NCBI GenBank assembly: GCA_944358565.1
Contig: CALVRK010000049.1
Location: 1-7,902 of the forward strand
DNA length: 7,902 bases
Source of the DNA: an uncultured Bacilli bacterium
GTDB taxonomy: Bacteria; Bacillota_I; Bacilli_A; RF39; UBA660
Reading direction: 5' to 3'
In this document: positions 5,541-7,902 of the stretch, piece after piece
Layout of the letters: each line of letters begins with the position of its first letter
Position numbering within the stretch: position 1 is the first letter of the stretch
Made by a program: the position numbers and the translations under genes
The notes under the pieces: model-generated
Seen by the model: the letters and a program-made list of their open reading frames with translations, nothing else
Databases searched by the model: none
Told to the model about the DNA's origin: nothing

Positions 5541-5552
5541 TCAATGTCTTTT
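5517..5552 (+). terminator. Terminator overlapping the end of the SpoVIF-like gene
   Basis: AAAGACATTGAT (5517-5528) and ATCAATGTCTTT (5540-5551) form a perfect 12-bp stem with an 11-base loop and a short T-run (5549-5552). The stop codon (5538-5540) is inside the structure. The weak T tail leaves some doubt about efficiency. Confidence 0.68.
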
Positions 5553-5555
5553 AAA

Positions 5556-5687
5556 TTATAGTTTATTATGTAATTTTAAAACAGAAATAAGCATCTTATC
5601 ACGATATTCGGCTAAAGAAGCATCATCATTATCAATTTCTTTAGGTCGATTTTTCAAAGCTCCTTTCAGTATGGGTAAAATAGCGAT
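5556..5687 (-). pseudogene. Possible C-terminal gene remnant, family unknown
   Basis: A minus-strand frame is open for 43 codons and ends in TAA at 5556-5558. It reads ILPILKGALKNRPKEIDNDD, then ASLAEYRDKMLISVLKLHNKL. The composition (charged middle, amphipathic end, varied codons such as CGA, CGT and GCC) looks more like real protein than the AT-rich spacer around it. It has no plausible start: the only in-frame TTG lies two bases after an AAAGGAG, which is too close. It could be the 3' end of a gene destroyed by an insertion or deletion. A short real gene or chance cannot be excluded. Confidence 0.35.
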
Positions 5688-5732
5688 TTATATTATATAT
5701 TTTTTATGATATTTTACAAGTTTGATAATTGA

Positions 5733-5888
5733 AATACTAAATACACCATTACTATGTTTATTGGTGCGTTTAGAATTTCATTTAAATTTGTAAATAAAGT
5801 TCCAGATAATTTATTGACTATGATTCATAAAGAATATATAATAATCTACCTAGAAAAACGGAGAGATATATTGCTTAACATAAAATAA
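5733..5888 (+). pseudogene. Possible remnant frame upstream of the HIRAN gene
   Basis: A forward frame is open from 5733 to a TAA at 5886-5888. From an ATG at 5754 it would encode 44 residues beginning MFIGAFRISFKFVNKVPDNL. No ribosome site precedes the ATG, and the HIRAN gene promoter (5814-5842) lies inside it. It is therefore more likely a decayed fragment or a chance frame than a gene. Confidence 0.2.
5814..5842 (+). promoter_or_regulatory. Near-consensus housekeeping promoter of the HIRAN gene
   Basis: TTGACT (5814-5819), a 17-base spacer and a perfect TATAAT (5837-5842). It gives a leader of about 55 bases before the ATG at 5903. It is among the closest sigma-A matches in the window and suggests constitutive expression. 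Confidence 0.82.
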
Positions 5889-5902
5889 ATGGGGTGATGT
5901 TT

Positions 5903-6583
5903 ATGACAAATGAGATGTGGCTAATTTGGAAAGAACCAGAAACAAGACAAAGGTATACAGTTGGAAAACTATTATTGGAAAATAACAAATATAAATTTCA
6001 ATATGTCAATCCAGAACTAAATGACGCTATAAAAGTAGGATTTGATTATTTTCCAGGATTTCCAAACATTAATGCATCATATGATAGTGATGAACTATTT
6101 ACAAATATTGAAACAAGATTGCCAAATAAATCTAGACCAGACTATTTAGATATTTTAAATTCATATGGCTTAGATAAAAATTCTACAAAATTGGATATTT
6201 TAAAGGCTACTAAAGGTAGACTTATTACAGATAATTATGAATTCGTTCCAGTTTTTAATAAAAATAAAGTGGAATTCGATGTAGCTGGCACTAGGCATTG
6301 TACAGATGTTCAAAAATGTAAAAATCTAATTAAAGTTAATGATAAATTGGAACTAGAAATGGAACCTAATAATAAATACGATCAAAATGCCATTAAAGTT
6401 ATTTTTACAAATAAAGGTATCAGATATCACTTGGGTTATGTTCCAAGGTATTATACCAAGGAACTAACTAAACTTCTCAAAGAAGATTATGAGTATTCTG
6501 CCCTAATTGAAAGTTTGAATTTTGAAAGCGAACTTAATGATGAAGATATTACAGCTTATGTAAAATTAATTTTTAGCAAATAA
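5903..6583 (+). CDS. HIRAN-domain protein
   Basis: HIRAN domains (first described in HIP116/HLTF and Rad5) bind DNA ends; stand-alone bacterial versions have no settled function. The 226-residue product has two parts. Residues 1-116 form an N-terminal module with short strands and the signature RLPNKSRPDYLDIL (72-85) and GRLITDNYEFVP (105-116), which I recall from other bacterial HIRAN proteins and which has a HipA-N1-like flavour. Residues about 124-205 are the HIRAN domain: FDVAGTRH (125-132), LELEMEPNNKYDQNAIKV (149-166, the EPxNxxDxNAI motif) and HLGYVPRYYTKEL (176-188). GTG 5894 and ATG 5897 lie in frame upstream, but they fall within the GGGGTGAT ribosome site (5891-5898), so ATG 5903 is chosen. 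Its own promoter and terminator make it a self-contained unit placed between two sporulation genes. Confidence 0.9.
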   Translation: MTNEMWLIWKEPETRQRYTVGKLLLENNKYKFQYVNPELNDAIKVGFDYFPGFPNINASYDSDELFTNIETRLPNKSRPDYLDILNSYGLDKNSTKLDILKATKGRLITDNYEFVPVFNKNKVEFDVAGTRHCTDVQKCKNLIKVNDKLELEMEPNNKYDQNAIKVIFTNKGIRYHLGYVPRYYTKELTKLLKEDYEYSALIESLNFESELNDEDITAYVKLIFSK

Positions 6584-6609
6584 AGTGTAAGAATAAACAC
6601 TTTATTTTT
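6578..6609 (+). terminator. Strong terminator overlapping the HIRAN gene stop
   Basis: AAATAAAGTGT (6578-6588) pairs perfectly with ACACTTTATTT (6597-6607) around an eight-base loop, running into TTTTT (6605-6609). The TAA stop (6581-6583) is in the 5' arm. It separates the HIRAN transcript from spoIVA. Confidence 0.82.
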
Positions 6610-6636
6610 CATATTTATAATTTTCTCTCATATATT
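6608..6636 (+). promoter_or_regulatory. Putative sigma-E promoter of spoIVA
   Basis: TTCATATT (6608-6615), a 13-base spacer, then CATATATT (6629-6636). This fits the Bacillus sigma-E pattern (-35 kmATATT, 13-15 bases, -10 close to CATACAAT). spoIVA is a known sigma-E gene in B. subtilis. The start site would fall near 6643, just before the AGGG ribosome site (6651-6654). Confidence 0.6.
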
Positions 6637-6659
6637 TAAATGAAGAAAGTAGGGATAAT

Positions 6660-7902
6660 ATGGAAAAAATAGACATTATCAAAAACATCACCGAACGAAC
6701 AGGTGGCGATATTTATTTAGGAGTAGTAGGAGCAGTCAGAACGGGTAAATCAACATTCATCAAAAGATTTATCGAAAATCTCGTTGTTCCCAATATTGAA
6801 GATGAGTATGAAAGAAAAAGAACCTTAGATGAAATTCCTCAATCAGCCCAAGGAAAAACTATCATGACGACAGAGCCAAAATTTGTTCCAAGTAATGCGG
6901 CTAAAATTAAAATTGATGATTTTACCGCGGATGTAAGATTAGTTGATTGTGTAGGATATGTCATTGATGGTGCAAAAGGTTATGAAGATGAAAATGGCCC
7001 AAGAATGGTCCATACTCCATGGTATGAAGAGTCAATACCTTTTGTCGAAGCTGCTGAAATAGGCACCGAAAAAGTTATTAAAGACCATTCAAGCATTGGT
7101 ATTTTAGTCACGACTGATGGTTCTATTGGTGAATTTGAAAGAGACGATTATATTCAAGCTGAACAAAGAATAGCTAAAGAATTAAAAGAAATAGGAAAAC
7201 CTTTTATTGTAATTGTTAATTCGACTCATCCAATGTTACCAGAAACAGAAAATTTGGCTGAAAAATTAAAAGAAGAATATGGAGCGCCTGTTATACCAAT
7301 GAACATTGATAACATGAGTGAACGCGATGCTTATAACATTCTAAAAGAAGCCTTATATGAATTTCCAGTCGTATGTATCGATGTTGAAATGGCTGATTGG
7401 GTTGCATGTTTAGAACCCAACAACTGGTTAAAAAAATCATATATTAATGTTATTAGAAATAGTGTTCATGAAATAGATAAACTAAGAGATATTGATCAAA
7501 TAACAGACAAGTTAGAAGAATGTGAATATATTGAAAAAGCTTACCTATCTGAAGTAGATACTGCTACTGGTAATGTCAGGGTAACTTTAAAAACACCAGC
7601 CAATCTTTATAACGAAGTATTAAAAGAAATAATCGGTCTTGATATTACAAGTCGTTCACAATTACTTAGTTTGTTCCAAGATTTAGGTGAAGCAAAAAGA
7701 GAATATGATCAAGTCAAAGATGCTTTAAAAATGGTTAAACAAACTGGCTATGGAGTTGCTTCTCCAACCTTAGATGATATGACTTTAGACACTCCAGAGA
7801 TTATTAAACAAGGAAGCCGTTATGGTATTAAATTAAAAGCTGTTGCTCCATCAATTCACATGATTAGAGTAGATGTTGAAAGTACCTTTGAACCAATAAT
7901 TG
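6660..7902 (+). CDS. spoIVA: Stage IV sporulation protein A (partial, 3' end beyond window)
   Basis: SpoIVA is the ATPase that polymerises into the basement layer of the spore coat on the forespore surface, held there by SpoVM. It descends from TRAFAC GTPases but uses ATP. The 414 codons present cover most of the usual ~490. They begin MEKIDIIKNITERTGGDIYL, nearly the B. subtilis N terminus. The Walker A is GAVRTGKST (24-32, Lys30). The conserved sensor threonines are in KTIMTTEPKF (66-75). The Walker B is LVDCVGY (94-100, Asp96). The middle and C-terminal regions are also family-like (YEDENGPRM; EYDQVKDALKMVKQTGYG; LKAVAPSIHMI). The ATG at 6660 follows AGGG by five bases. The window ends inside the gene, so the C-terminal part that reaches SpoVM is not seen. 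Confidence 0.98.
   Translation, partial: MEKIDIIKNITERTGGDIYLGVVGAVRTGKSTFIKRFIENLVVPNIEDEYERKRTLDEIPQSAQGKTIMTTEPKFVPSNAAKIKIDDFTADVRLVDCVGYVIDGAKGYEDENGPRMVHTPWYEESIPFVEAAEIGTEKVIKDHSSIGILVTTDGSIGEFERDDYIQAEQRIAKELKEIGKPFIVIVNSTHPMLPETENLAEKLKEEYGAPVIPMNIDNMSERDAYNILKEALYEFPVVCIDVEMADWVACLEPNNWLKKSYINVIRNSVHEIDKLRDIDQITDKLEECEYIEKAYLSEVDTATGNVRVTLKTPANLYNEVLKEIIGLDITSRSQLLSLFQDLGEAKREYDQVKDALKMVKQTGYGVASPTLDDMTLDTPEIIKQGSRYGIKLKAVAPSIHMIRVDVESTFEPII

Larger units (their letters stand above)
5541..5893. other. 353-bp gap with possible gene remnants and a promoter
   Basis: No convincing complete gene was found here. The gap holds the right arm of the SpoVIF-like gene's terminator, an open minus-strand frame without a clear start (5556-5687), a forward open frame without a ribosome site (5733-5888), and the near-consensus promoter of the HIRAN gene (5814-5842). 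It looks like a junction where DNA was gained and earlier genes eroded. Confidence 0.6.

Noticed and set aside
5871..5888. Five-codon leader frame (TTG start) in the HIRAN leader
   Set aside because: A GGAGAG precedes it, but the frame is too short and the start too weak to support without conservation data.

Overview
The window is AT-rich DNA (about 70% A+T by eye) from a spore-forming low-GC Bacillota. The host is inferred from: two sporulation genes (a SpoVIF-family gene and spoIVA), the ribosome-assembly GTPase genes engB and der, Shine-Dalgarno sites that pair with the 16S 3' end through the AGGTGAT half, and TGA used as a real stop (the reverse-strand gene ending at 549). TGA as stop argues against a Mycoplasma-type code. 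The exact lineage cannot be fixed; a gut Erysipelotrichia-like or related Bacilli lineage would fit.

Left edge (1-360): the last 30 codons of an IS200/IS605-family tnpB are followed by a compact structured RNA region and a right-end hairpin, which I read as the omega (right-end) RNA and the element end near 240. A short AT-rich stretch with a tandem 11-bp repeat follows. A reverse-strand tRNA-Ala(TGC) with encoded CCA, its own promoter and its own terminator lies at 319-486.

Middle (529-5254): a reverse-strand gene encodes an unrecognised secreted protein with a C-terminal membrane anchor. Divergent from it is a forward gene for a Tam41/Mmp37-type phosphatidate cytidylyltransferase, a family best known from mitochondria. 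Then come engB, an unrecognised 161-residue protein, and der. The last two are 9 nt apart and probably translationally coupled.

Right part (5255-7902): a SpoVIF-like gene has its ribosome site inside a hairpin. A 350-bp gap follows that carries two possible gene remnants and a near-consensus housekeeping promoter. That promoter drives a self-contained gene for a HIRAN-domain protein. Finally spoIVA (cut by the window end) is preceded by a good match to a sigma-E promoter. The der...spoIVA order resembles the conserved Bacillus neighbourhood, with the HIRAN gene looking like an insertion.

How it fits together: the core is a growth-to-sporulation block (ribosome assembly GTPases, then coat-assembly genes), flanked by lipid synthesis and interrupted by accessory DNA. 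The most interesting signals are the switchable RNA/DNA structure at the TnpB right end, two hairpins that cover translation start sites, and the bacterial Tam41.
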